Notes: generated by a model from the letters alone, not told the origin. A DNA stretch of 64,000 nt from Engraulis encrasicolus (GCF_034702125.1 NC_085858.1:57252357-57316356); one strand, 5' to 3'; numbered from the stretch's first letter, positions 45,964-56,815 are shown. Numbers and translations: made by a program.

Positions 45964-48109
45964 CCTTATACGAACCCACTATAGTGCTGGTGGAGTTATT
46001 CGCTGGCGCAGTGGCATTAGACCTACCTGATTAATGATGTGAACCAACTGGCTATATCTACAGAATGATTTTATTTATTGCAGACATGATCTTAGTGTAG
46101 GGTCGGATTTTCCTCCTAGTTTTTATTTTCAGCTATTTATTGTCTTGATTTTGATTTATTGCCTATTTTAGTTTGGCGATACTGTATTTCATGTTAATTC
46201 TTGTGCTTTTGTGTTTTTCTGTTGCCTTCACATCATATCTCGGTTGTTAGGCCTTCATGGCCCTCAGTCCTTCTATTTAGACCTGGCTGCTGGCTCTTTG
46301 GTCAACTGCCTTCTTTGTTTTATTCTTGAAAATACTTTTGCATAACTAGAGGTTTAGATCTATCATTTTCAGATGCGGGTATTCTGGCTCCTAGGTAAAT
46401 TACTTTAAATGTTCATAGCAGTGGCTATAGCACGCTCTGCTTTTCGCTCACGATTCAGAGATTTTGTGCCGTGGTTTCGCATGCCAGCACCCACGTTTCT
46501 CTCTCTCCGTGTGGCATGCTAATTAGCTCTGCCCATTGCCGGGACTCAGTATGCTTCTGCGCAGTAGCCTAATCTGTGGGATTAACCACACATTAAAAAG
46601 ATGTGTTGATAATGGCCATGTTCTTTCGTTCTAGGTTCACTACTGGCGATTGCACGCTGCATGTTCCGAGTACTCAGCTGTCAGAATTATCGCCTCCACG
46701 TTGCAGCCGGAGCCTTTCCCACCAACGACGCATAGTATAGTACCTGTCCCTCTCTTTCCTCCGTCTCATAGGTTAATTCAATCAGCACTGCGCCGCTGCC
46801 TGGAGAACGGCGCGACTCCGCTTTTAACTGCTTGGTGGTGCATGGCTTCCGGTGGCTCACTTAGTTGTTGTCATGCAAATGGGCCCGGGATTCTTTTTGG
46901 GGTATCAACATGTCGTACAAAGCATTAACTAGCTACACCCTTGTCTACATTTTAAGGGCGCACCTATTTAAGTGCATTTTATTTCAAATTATTGCAATTG
47001 CTTAACATATGATCGCTTTTTCTTTCACGTGCCAAGCATGACTCTACTACTCCTCATACAGTGAGTCATCCATCTGAAGTAGGAGGACGAAATTGATGAA
47101 TTGACTAAATTTGATACGAGTATCCAACCCTTTAACCATGCACAAGTTCCAGTTAACCTCTCTGCTCTCGTAGGCATGCCCAGGCCATCTACTGCACCAA
47201 TGAATCAACCGTTGCAATTTGTTCTCGCTGCTAATTTCACCCGTTCTCTGTTATCTCGTGGCTGTCTCATTCTCCTCTCTGTGTGCATGCTGCATTCCAG
47301 TTCTGTTAGCAAACCACAACGTCTGCCTAGTCGTGGCAAGGAAAGGAAATGCTTGCCTAGCTATGGCAAACTCTCATTGTCGCTGACTGTAAACTCTATC
47401 CTTCCGTTCCAGGTGCTCAGATGGTCATGCTCGCCCACACGTCGGGGCCCATCGCTGCCCATGTGCCTTTCCTTCCTTCATGTATTTCCTTTATTTATCA
47501 TAGGTTCAAAGGCCTGGTGCACTCTCAATATGTCCTCAGAAGGCCTACAGGGCGTCATTTGGGATCCGGCTTTATGCTCAGTGACCCTGACTACCATATT
47601 TCATTTTCACTCATCTCTATTCTCCCATAGGGTAGAACATCTAAGTCCGATACTCTCGGGACTGGCGTAATGGCTACTTTACACATCACTGCGCCTCTTT
47701 CGGTCCTCATGCTCTATACTGCACTACTTTTCCCCTTGATTCAACACTTCTCAGTCCTCACCACCCACCGGCAGGTGCATGTTTCTGGTCTTTAACTCCA
47801 AGACCTGAAATTTCAATACGCCTTCAATTCGTACGATGTTAGGCATTCAATTTTATGAGCGCAGCTGGGATCCAGGTCACCCATAGTCTAGTCTCTGCAC
47901 CTCTATTCACCTCTTAAAAGTCTTAGCCTATTCCATGCCAACGCAACTTTACGCTACCCATCACCCTCCACATCTTGCAAACGCTCATCATATCACTGCG
48001 GTGGCCAGTTTTCTCCCTGCCGATGTCCTAAGCTCAAGCTCACTCCGTAACGGCCTATAAGGTAACCTCCCTCACAGGTGTTGGTGTTGGCTCTCGTCCC
48101 GGTAACCAT
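45964..48109. other. interior of split-repeat element, right part, no gene seen
   Basis: T-rich sequence with no domain I recognise. The longest open frame (47101-47670, 189 codons) has no conserved motif and a composition expected of the underlying DNA. I see no RT (YxDD) or tyrosine-recombinase (R..HxxR..Y) block. Confidence 0.4.
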
Positions 48110-49475
48110 TCACACGCGCACGCTGCGGCGTTTAGCCCTCATCACGCATTGCTCTACGTGAGAACGTCTTTCTGCCTTTGTCCGTTATTTTCTATCTGTT
48201 CCATATGTATGTTTACCTTCTATTTCACTGCCCACGTGAGGTTCAATCACTGCTTCCCTCCTAGGCACGCGCACTCTGCGCCGATTATTTTCCTTCTGTT
48301 TCACGTTTGTATGTATGTATGTTGGTCCTTCTCTTGCTCTCGCTGCTATCGTGCAGCTCTCTCGCTGCTATCGTGCAGTTTTCTGTCTCCCTATCTTGCT
48401 CTCACTGCTATCGTGCAGTTCTCTGCCTCCCTATCGTGCAGTTCTCTGCCTCCCTATCTTGCTCTCACTGCTGTCATGCAGCTCTCTCTCTGCTATCGTG
48501 CAGTTCTCTGCCTCCCTATCTTACTCTCACTGCTATCGTGCAGTTCTCTCACTGCTATCGTGCAGTTCTCTGCCTCCCTATCTTGCTCTCCGAGAGGGCG
48601 CCTGTCTGCCTTGTCTGTTGTTTTCTTTCTGTTTTATATGTCCGTGTATCTTTTTCTCTGCCCCCGAGGGGCTCAGTCACTGCTTCCTTAGTAGTCACGC
48701 GCACGCTGCGCCGATTAGAGTTAATCCTCACTGCTCTCCGAGAGAGCGCTTGTCTGCCTTGTTCGTTATTTTCTTCCTGTGTCGTATGTCAATTTCCCTT
48801 GTGTTTCACTGCCCCCGTGAGGCAAATCACTGCTTCCTCATAGGCTCGCGCACGCTGCGCCGATTTGAGCTTATCTCGCACTGCTCTCCGAGAGAGCGCC
48901 TGTATGCCTTGTCCGTTATTTTCTTTCTGTTCTACATGTCTGTCTATCTATTTCTCTGCCCCCGAGGGGCTCAATCACTGCTTCCTTAGTAGGCACGCGC
49001 ACGCTGCGCCGATTAGAGTTAATCTCTCACTGCTCTCCGAGAGAGCGCTTGTCTGCCTTGTTCGTTATTTTCTTTCTGTGTCGTACGTCAATTTCCCTTC
49101 TGTTTCACTGCCCCCGTGAGGCAAATCACTGCTTCCTCATAGGCTCGCGCACGCTGCGCCGATTTGAGCTTATCTTGCACTGCTCTCCGAGAGAGCGCCT
49201 GTATGCCGTTATTTTCTTTCTGTTCTACATGTCTGTCTATCTATTTCTCTGCCCCCGAGGGGCTCAATCACTGCTTCCTTAGTAGGCACGCGCACGCTGC
49301 GCCGATTAGAGTTAATCTCTCACTGCTCTCCGAGAGAGCGCTTGTCTGCCTTGTTCGTTATTTTCTTTCTGTTCTACATGTCTGTCTATCTATTTCTCTG
49401 CCCCCGAGGGGCTCAATCACTGCTTCTTAGTAGACATGCGCACGCTGCGCCGATTAGAGTCTCTCCCTGCCCCCG
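48110..49475. repeat. satellite array: ~148-bp monomers of two alternating types, plus ~44-bp repeats
   Basis: Monomers start at CTGCTCTCCGAGAG (near 48720, 48878, 49029, 49178, 49328). Type A has CTGCCCCCGAGGGGCTCAAT and CTTAGTAGGCACGCGC; type B has CTGCCCCCGTGAGGCAAATC and CTCATAGGCTCGCGC. Types alternate, giving a ~300-bp higher-order unit. An older, diverged monomer lies at 48112-48280. Between them (48340-48590) is a separate array built on CTGCTATCGTGCAGTTCTCT. The apparent proteins across this region are repeat translations. Confidence 0.88.
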
Positions 49476-50096
49476 TGTGGCGCATTCGTGTAAATGCTCC
49501 TTATAACGGAGCCCGCGCCTTGCTGGCGCGTTACTAGCTCAAGCTCATGCGGCCCCAGCTGTAGCATTATATGCCGCAATCGGGTGCTGCTTTACAATTC
49601 ACAAGCACTCAAAGCGGTCTGTACCACGTTAGTTATGGCCGAAAGTACTCTATTTCACGTTTTCGAAATGTGGCCACGCAAATTCTTATCGAATAGCCCT
49701 GCTATAGGTTATTACAAGTGTGCCACTCTCCGTGAGGGCTCTTGCTTTGTGTTTACATGTATTGCCCTCCGTGAGGGCGCCCTGTATAAGTGCATAAGTG
49801 CCCTGCATAAGTGCCCAAGCTGCAACCACTGGTGGTGGTGTAGGGGATTTCCATGTCCACTTCTTCATGTGGCCGCAGGGGCCTGCCTGTTCCTGCCCAT
49901 GGTTTTTGCAGTGTTTCATGTTTGTCTCATTTATTTGTCCTCCTCAAATGCTCTAGGTGGGTTCCAGTCGTCGCCTACGGTGGGTCACGCGTCTCCTCTT
50001 GTCCTTGTTCTCTCTTTTGGGGGTAAGTTGCGTTATTTTCTCATGATTTCAATCGTCATCGGCAGTATTACAATCCGGCATGCCCTCCTTAGTTTT

Positions 50097-50283
50097 GGGG
50101 GTTAAAAGTCCAGTTCCTGCTGCACGGCTACGGCAGGCTCTACTGGATCCGCCAGCGCAAGACCCGGGCTGATGATTGGACCTACGCCAAATACTGTCTA
50201 CTTATGCCAATTCTATTGTCAACTATGTTAACAACATTAAATTGTTAAATACGAATTTATCTCTCTGAGTCTTAATGGCAGAA
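50097..50283 (+). repeat. split direct repeat B1
   Basis: 187 bp from GGGGGTTAAAAGTCCAG to TCTTAATGGCAGAA. It matches B2 with one C/T change and one indel, and is joined directly to A2. Confidence 0.97.
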
Positions 50284-50320
50284 ATGTAGCCTGCGTTAGT
50301 TCTGCCAGGGAGACTCAGAG
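50263..50320. promoter_or_regulatory. inverted-arm junction site at B1-A2, recombinase-target-like
   Basis: Left arm 50263-50283 (CTCTGAGTCT, TAA, TGGCAGAA) and right arm 50300-50320 (TTCTGCCA, GGG, AGACTCAGAG) are inverse complements except at the central three bases. A 16-bp core ATGTAGCCTGCGTTAG lies between. Arm-core-arm is the form of tyrosine-recombinase sites. It is formed only where B and A meet, as in a circular intermediate. Confidence 0.65.
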
Positions 50321-50425
50321 CACCTGTGCATTTCGCAGAGCCAATCAGCGGCTGCCATTGCCTTTATAGCGACGTGTCTAAACTCTCCTTTCTTGCTGGC
50401 TTTAGGCATGGCCGGTCCGAAATCT
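50284..50425 (+). repeat. split direct repeat A2
   Basis: 142 bp identical to A1 at the far left end of the element. A 47-bp unique linker (50426-50472) follows before B2. Confidence 0.97.
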
Positions 50426-50472
50426 CCTCCTCCATCCCCACCGCCACCAGTTGGGTCCAGTCTTCCTGTCCG

Positions 50473-50660
50473 GGGGGTTAAAAGTCCAGTTCCTGCTGCA
50501 TGGCTACGGCAGGCTCTACTGGATCCGCCAGCGCAAGACCCGGGCTGATGATTGGACCTACGCCAAATACTGTCTACTTATGCCAATTCTATTGTCAACT
50601 ATGTTAACAACATTAAATTGTTAAATACGAATTTATCTTCTCTGAGTCTTAATGGCAGAA
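50473..50660 (+). repeat. split direct repeat B2 (right end)
   Basis: 188 bp; ends CTTAATGGCAGAA, then unrelated flank (CTGACTGTTTG). It carries the left-type arm of the junction site without the core. Confidence 0.97.
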
Positions 50661-51240
50661 CTGACTGTTTGATTTAGTCTACTTAAGCTAAAATGATATG
50701 TCGTGGGTGTGAAGGCTCAAGGTGAGGTGAAAAAAAGTAAAGAGAACCAAAACAAAACACGCATGAATCCCAATTGTTCCGGGATCAGTGGCGTTCATGC
50801 GCCAAACTCCAGAACTCGATTGTCATGTGAGCAGTGTCGTCACCTGTCTCGAGAGGTCCCGAGCTGGTGAAGGCGCCAAGAGACTCGCTCGACTGCTGTT
50901 TTTTTCCAAAATAAGATAACGGATGCTCGTGATAACTTCAGATATGCAGTGGGCACCACAGACACGGGCGATATCCTCAGTCCAGTCAGTATATATAACA
51001 ACAAACATCTCCTATGCTACTGGAACAGACTCTTCCCTCTCAAAATAGCATAAGTGTACTTTTCGGAATCTCTTTTTTTTATCAACGTACATGCTTCAAA
51101 ATGGCAGTTTGTCTCTCTTCAGTGTCTGCACTGTCTGTTTTTGTGTTTCGTTAGTTTTACATACATCCTCCCCACTCCCTATTTTACTGCAGTTCACCTG
51201 GTGAGAGAGAGAGCGCAGCCCATTCTTTCGGGGGTGGGGG
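50661..51240. other. unclassified stretch, no gene seen
   Basis: No coding or repeat signal that I can support. Confidence 0.35.
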
Positions 51241-51263
51241 GGGTGGTAGAGACCACAAGGAGT

Positions 51264-51277
<14 letters not shown>

Positions 51278-51310
<33 letters not shown>
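51278..51310. repeat. poly(G) tract with flanking duplicated GT segment
   Basis: A run of about 33 G. The phrase GTAGAGACCACAAGG followed by GT repeats occurs before it (51245) and after it (51311), so a GT-plus-G unit was duplicated. Its exact length may be unreliable in an assembly. Confidence 0.9.
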
Positions 51311-51312
<2 letters not shown>

Positions 51313-51322
51313 AGAGACCACA

Positions 51323-51359
<37 letters not shown>

Positions 51360-51530
51360 TGTTATTTTCTCGCCATTATGATTGAGAAAATATTATCTGT
51401 GAACACATTGCATTTACAGAATTCCAGCAACACATGTAATATAAAACACATTGTGTCCACTTCTACATTCTTGAAGATATTGATTAATCTCTTGAGCAAG
51501 AGGCAGCTAAAACTAGGTTTGTGATTTGTT

Positions 51531-52062
51531 AAGCTGGGCTTACACTGTGCGACTTTTGCCCCGATTTGGCACTCGCACGACTTTTTGAGAGTCGGGCCGA
51601 TTTCTTGCTCAATCGCAGGTCAATCGTGAGTCTCGCATCGTGCAGTGTACATGGGGTAACGACAAGCGATTTTGCCTCACGATCGTGCAATCGCAGGGTC
51701 GCAAGAAAATCAAAACGGTTTGAAATTCTGGTCGTGGCTCGTGCGTAAATCGCACAGTTAAAGCAGTGCTACGACCTGATTTGACACTTCACATGCACAA
51801 ATTAATAGGGCCGTGCGATTCGCTGTTGAGCGCGACCTCATCTCCACCTCAGGTGCGCATGTTCCCTCCTCTGCAGACCGGGGAAACATGCCTGTCGCGT
51901 CTTACGGTGGAAGCATTTCGCTCGCATCCGACTGTCGGCTCGTGTAGTGTGAGGACGTGAGTTGTGAGTTGTGAACTTTTAAACAGTGAAATTCCATCGT
52001 GCAGTGTGAGCAGAAGCTTAAGACCCACGAGTGAAAATATCGCACAGTGTATGCCCGGCTTT
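51531..52062. mobile_element. MITE-like element with GGGC(T/A)TACACTGTGCGA ends
   Basis: Left end AAGCTGGGCTTACACTGTGC; the right end, inverted, is AAGCCGGGCATACACTGTGC (two mismatches in 20). The inside repeats TCGCACGA/CGATCGTGC-type phrases. The flanks do not show a clear duplication. A hAT-type family is likely. Confidence 0.7.
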
Positions 52063-52329
52063 ACCATGACAATTATGGACTGAGTTAGGCTGAGTTGTTG
52101 GGGTAATTCAGCATTGCTTTCCTGCTTTCATATTGTAGAAAAAAAGCACAATGTCTAAATGTAAAACAAATAATACAGATGAACTTAACATTGAGTTCTG
52201 TTGAAAATGGGTTAGCTCTTCATTTGTCTATGTTTGTGTTACACACCTGATAACATTAATGATGATGACAGGGTCAAGAGGAAGGGTGTGTGCATTATAA
52301 AATGACTGTCTGCTGTGGGGCTATGGCTG

Positions 52330-52545
52330 TTGGCAAACTACTAGTTTGAAACTAGACTATGTGTATCTATCTATGTTTACATGTTTGTTCATATACTGTT
52401 TGTTTTCTGTGTGTTCCCTCTGTGGTATCCAAGTCTTGTCCAATGTTTGTCGGTCCATTGTAAACCACACATTCTCATGTCCACACAAAATGTCCCTCCT
52501 GTAGAGACAATAAAGGTAATCTAATCTAATCTAATCTACCTTCCA
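52330..52545 (+). mobile_element. LINE-like 3' tail with (TAATC)n end
   Basis: An untranslated-looking T-rich segment ends in GAGACAATAAAGGTAATC and then four TAATC units. The RT part is absent, so this is a truncated copy. Confidence 0.55.
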
Positions 52546-52870
52546 AGGAGCAATTACGGTGCAGTTCAAAGTATGAGCCTGACTGTACACCACACATAGG
52601 CTACCCAGTGTTGGACATTATGTATACAGCTTCAGTACGATAGTGACTGAGCAGTAACACACACCCAAAATCTTTGACCCCATTTTGACCCCTTTTGCAG
52701 GGGTAGTTTTGTTGTTTGTGAAAAAGAAAAAGTATAAAAACATTTACTCACTGACAGGTTAGAATTCCGAATTGTTTTGGTTTGGGCACAGTTTAGCATT
52801 CTTTAGCTATTGTCAGGGTTAATGTGAATGGAAGTCAATGGGAGGGGCCCACAAAGATATTAAGGTTGAG

Positions 52871-52871
<1 letters not shown>

Positions 52872-52967
<96 letters not shown>

Positions 52968-53100
52968 TGTGCGTGTGTGCGTGTGTGCGTGTGCGCGCAT
53001 GTGTACACTTAACATTGTATACCTCACATTCACCTTTTCAATCGTGTGCGTGTGCGTGTGTGTATGTGTGTGTGTGTGTGTGCGTGTGTGTGCGTGCATG
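52872..53100. repeat. (GT)n microsatellite, compound with GTGC variants
   Basis: About 47 pure TG units, then GC-interrupted TG, a short unique piece, and a second imperfect array at 53045-53100. Confidence 0.95.
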
Positions 53101-53365
53101 CATGCCTGTGTTGTGGACGTGGTGATACGGTCTACTGGGTTTCTGGGATATCTCCTCATGCTTATCAATCAATTAAATGAAAGAACCATGACATCCCAGT
53201 CAGCCATGCCCAAATGCAAACAGAGTCTATCTTGTTTAATAGCCTGCGCACGTTAAGATGAACAAAGCGTAACCCGTTGCTACTTCCCAGATCAGATGGT
53301 GTTTCGAGCTTTAGGCCCTGGCCTGGGGTGGATATTACCCGACAGTAGCAACAGGAGAGTAATTC

Positions 53366-53500
53366 ACAATGCCTTGCACGGGTGAGGCATGAATGCAATT
53401 TTGCTGTGTGCAGTGTTCAGTCACCTGTGTGCTGTGGAGTGCTGTGTCACAATGCCAATGGGAGTTGGAGTTTCCCAGTTGGGCCTTCACTTGATCGTTC
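53366..53500 (+). mobile_element. tRNA-derived SINE, 3' part (family of 4948)
   Basis: Contains CTTGCACGGGTGAGGCATGA, GTGTGCTGTGGAGTGCTGTG and GTTGGAGTTTCCCAGTTGGG, matching the copy at 4948-5105. 5'-truncated. Confidence 0.75.
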
Positions 53501-53904
53501 TCCGCCGGGGGCCACCAGCCACTGCAACTGTGCGAGAGCGCAGCGCCTCCATCCACACCTGCTCTCATAGTGGGCACAGGCTGCCCTCACACCCAAGCAA
53601 ACCAAAGAGGTGCTCTGCACTAATCCACCGAGAAAATTGTGCCGATTCCGAACTCGTCATAGTATTGCATTGGGAGGTAATCCAGTAAAAAGTAGGTCTA
53701 ACGTCCAGTCCATTTTGTCCTGAAGGATCCTCAACAGGGGTTGTCAGCGTGAGGCCCAGCAGGTAGAGCCAAACAGCAGGCAACATTGTTATGTCTGTTT
53801 TATATCTATTTCGCAGATTGCTGACTTAAATTTTCATTACCGAGGTGCACAACAGCAACTCTTAGACAGTTATTAAAACTCGGACAAAGCAGAGAATAGA
53901 ACGC

Positions 53905-54085
53905 AGGCCCTACCGTGGCTGATATGGTAAGGCACACGTTTAGGCCTACCACTCGGCCGACCCGGATTCGATTCCCAGTCCGGGTCCTTTGCCGGTCCTT
54001 CCCCAGCTCACTTCCTGTCTCTCCTTCACTGTCCTGTCTCACAAAAACTAATAAAGGCTGAAAAGCCCCACAAAAATACTTTTAA
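53905..54085 (+). mobile_element. tRNA-derived SINE, second family
   Basis: Head TACCGTGGCTGATATGGTAAGG with a box-B-like GGATTCGATTCCC, then TCCTTCCCCAGCTCACTTCC and the end AATAAAGGCTGAAAAGCCCC. The tRNA-like head, the CT-rich body and the short tail fit a fish tRNA SINE different from the family at 4948. Confidence 0.7.
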
Positions 54086-54978
54086 AAAAGAAAATAGAAC
54101 GCAGACAAGCTAGAACACTCCTGCTCCTTCCTGTCGGGAATTGGCGTGTCCATTGACACCCATTCATTTTGCACTTAGGTAGGATTAGGGTTAGCCAGTT
54201 GTGGCTAGGAGCTAGTTCCCTGAGTCAACACCCCCTGGTCTAATGTTCCACCTCCTGTCACGTCTCCTGATGATGCGTTTCCTCTATGTTCAGAACACAC
54301 ACCTGCCGCCCGTGTCCAGGTAGGACCCCTGGGGCTGCTGGGGCTGCTGGGGAGAGAAGGAGGGATAGGTTTGATGATGGTTTGATGATGTCTGGGTGGA
54401 GGGGTGATGATGAGCGGCGAGCGTGGCCACTTACAAATTATAGACAGACATGGGATACAGTAGGCTATTTTGATGAATAAGAAAGCATTTTGCCTCATTA
54501 AAAATGGCAAATTGCTAAAGGTATGTCATAATCATCTGCCATAATTATATAACCCAAAGGTTAAGAGTCAATTCTGGAATGTGATGGTGATGTTTTACAT
54601 GCATTTTAGTCCAGCGGATTGGTGAATTGATAAAGCACTTTTGAGTAAAAGCATAAAAATCGGTACACATATACTTTTTCAGATGCTGATTAATATTAGC
54701 GTTGGAGGCCGCAAGATGGCCGCAATGGCCAACCCATATTGGTGAAACCATCATGCACTGCATAATAAAAGCATGACATTTGGTACTTCATGATGTACCT
54801 ATTAGTATAAGCAATGGAATTGTTGCGAAAAAACAAAATATAGATTTTCAAAATGGCAACCAAATCAAATATGGCCAACCCATATAATAAGAATCGTACA
54901 GTAGATGAGTGAATCCATTATTCACTTTGTCGTAAAAGTATGAAAATTGTTACACATATCCGTCTTGATGTGCTGGAG

Positions 54979-55202
54979 TCAGCAGCGGTGTACAGGGGGC
55001 ATCACAGGTAGGGGCCGCTGGCATCACAGGTAGGGGCCGCTGGGGGGCATCACAGGTAGGGGGCGCTGGCATCACAGGTAGGGGCCGCTGGCATCACAGG
55101 TAGGGGCCGCTGGCATCACAGGTAGGGGCCGCTGGGGTCACAGGTAGGGGCCGCTGGGGTCAGCAGCAATGTACAGGGGGCATCACAGGCAGGGGGCGCA
55201 GG
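54979..55202. repeat. minisatellite of GCATCACAGGTAGGGGCCGCTG units
   Basis: Seven to eight units of 22-29 bp, flanked by two copies of AGCAGC(G/A)(G/A)TGTACAGGGGGC. It adjoins the C-terminal end of the Gypsy remnant. Confidence 0.88.
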
Positions 55203-55918
55203 TGCAGGGTAGGTGGTCCAACCCGCCGGGAAGAGAGAGGCCCCAAGAGACAGGGCGGCCCCAGATGGCAAGGTGGGGTCAGGCTTTGTCGCTGGACTAC
55301 CCAGGGGGCGGAGCAGCAATGGCAGGTCGATGGGGTGGCAGTGTGGGGCGCCAGGTCGTCATGGATATAGACCGGCGGGGGGGCTTTGTGGATGGGGAGG
55401 AACCTCCGTAGGAATCTCCGGTTACGAAGGGAGACTCTGCCCAACCCATCAATCTTGGCCACGTACTGATTATGTTGGCGCACCTCAACAACATGGCCCG
55501 TCCTGTCCCACTTGTTGGGGTGAAGTCCCATCTGATTCTGCATACGTACAAAGTCTCAAGGGTGGGATGCGTTTGGTGTGCTCGGCCCAATTGTCAGCCG
55601 TGTGGATGTGGCGTTTGTGGAGGGCCTCCTACCTTGCCGTCAGAGTCTCACGCCATTATGGCATGTGTGTATGTATCATGTGCATTTGTATGCTGTATGA
55701 GTGTGTGTATGAGTGTGTGCATGTGTGTGTGCATCTATGCGTGCATTTGTGCGACCGCGTGTATGTGTATGTGTGTTGCATGGGGCCTGTACCTGCCAGG
55801 GGGGGATAGGGATGAAGTCCTGTATAGGCCGTCCGAAGAGACACATCGCAGGGGAGATCTTGGTGTCAGGGTCGGGCGTGTTGCGATAGTGCAGTCTCGC
55901 CCTCTGCACAAAGTCAGT

Positions 55919-56224
55919 GAGTGCGTTACAATATGCGGCCTTGCCTCCTCCACTTGTGCTTGTTTCCTCGCCCCGCCTCCTGGCCCCTCCTCCGTGGAGA
56001 AAACGATAAAGTTTCCCAGCTGTCAGCCTAGCCACAACAACTTTTGAGGGACTGTTTTTCATTCACCATCCCAATTGCAAATGAGAAAAAGAGTTTACAA
56101 TTGAGCTTTTGCAAGATATTGAAATATAATGCTGTTGTCAGTGATGTCATCATGACATATTACTTCCTGGTACGAGGAAACAAGCACAAGTGGAGGAGGC
56201 AAGGTCGCATATTGTAACGCACTC
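55919..56224. mobile_element. MITE with GAGTGCGTTAC ends, copy 1 (306 bp)
   Basis: The terminal inverted repeats begin GAGTGCGTTACAATATGCG and extend about 45 bp. A 3-bp direct repeat AGT flanks it (55916-55918 and 56225-56227). Copy 2 is at 62730-63039 in opposite orientation. It inserted into the Gypsy integrase remnant. Confidence 0.85.
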
Positions 56225-56277
56225 AGTGTCTAGTTCCCCCTTTGGGCCTGTGTTGTTCATAATGAGTCGCTTCATAG

Positions 56278-56670
56278 TAGGGATGGGATATCGGTATCAG
56301 TGTATCGGTATCGGGTTCAGATATCAACATATTTTCAGAGATCGGATCGGAATTTTCCCAAAGTATCGGAATTTTCCCAGGACTGATATTGAGCCAGGTG
56401 TAATGTTAATTTGAAGTCATAACACTTGCATATTAGTTTTCAGGATGGGATTGTTACTTTTCTACTTGATACTTTTACTTATGAATTCGTTTCCTGTTCT
56501 TTTGACTTCCTTTTCTGACCAAATAGTCATCTTGAGCCTTCCTCAAGTTGAAACTCTTGCATATATGAGGTTTTGGTATTGGATCGGAGTAGTATCGGTA
56601 TCTGCAGATATCCAAATTTAGATATCGGGATCGGATCGGAAGTGAAAAAATGTGTATCGGTGCAGCCCTA
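56278..56670. mobile_element. non-autonomous hAT element, 393 bp
   Basis: Left end TAGGGATGGGATATCGG, right end (inverted) TAGGGCTGCACCGATAC. Exact 8-bp direct repeats CTTCATAG (56270-56277 and 56671-56678). Subterminal ATCGGTATCGG repeats. It interrupts the Gypsy integrase remnant. Confidence 0.88.
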
Positions 56671-56815
56671 CTTCATAGTCTTCATGCCGATCTCAGCACG
56701 GCAGTCGCTGTGGGGGACGGTCACGGAAGAGAGGCGGTGGTGGACGAACGCCCCATCTGTGCAGGAAAGACCTGGTGTCCGCTGATGTGAACTCAGGCCC
56801 CCGTCAGAGATAATA

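Larger units (their letters stand above)
38757..50660. mobile_element. split-direct-repeat element, Ngaro-like (A1-B1-A2-B2), non-coding interior
   Basis: The layout is A1 (38757-38898), 11.2 kb interior, B1 (50097-50283), A2 (50284-50425), 47-bp linker, B2 (50473-50660). A1 and A2 are identical; B1 and B2 differ by one substitution and one indel. This order is the hallmark of Ngaro and related tyrosine-recombinase retrotransposons, which do not make target duplications; none is seen. After removing the nested elements (40708, 42106, 42967) about 6.8 kb remains, near the size of known Ngaro elements. However, I see no gag, RT/RNase H or recombinase frame, so it would be non-autonomous or decayed inside. 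Confidence 0.7.
55203..56815 (-). pseudogene. Ty3/Gypsy integrase remnant, broken by two MITEs
   Basis: On the minus strand from the right: an integrase-core block around a conserved Asp (near 56800), then after the hAT insertion and the second MITE the segment RARLHYRNTPDPDTKISPAM, CLFGRPIQDFIP (about 55910-55810), and after a gap WDRTGHVVEVRQHNQYVAKI and LRNRRFLRRFLPIH (about 55520-55390). These are core-end and C-terminal segments typical of Gypsy integrases. Frame breaks occur besides the insertions. No LTR was seen. Confidence 0.8.

Noticed and set aside
47101..47670. A 189-codon open frame as a gene of the split-repeat element
   Set aside because: No motif of gag, RT, RNase H or tyrosine recombinase was seen and the composition is that of the surrounding DNA. 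A profile search could reverse this.
48149..49430. Hydrophobic, Ser/Leu-rich proteins of up to 224 codons
   Set aside because: They cover the satellite array in all three frames and repeat with its period; no start or splice context supports them.
50097..50660. B1 and B2 as LTRs of a small LTR element
   Set aside because: They lack TG...CA ends, the sequence between them is the A repeat found 11 kb away, and no target duplication is present. The split-repeat reading explains both A and B.
54979..55202. CRISPR-like array
   Set aside because: Units are adjacent tandem repeats with no spacers of uniform length, in a vertebrate genome; it is a minisatellite.
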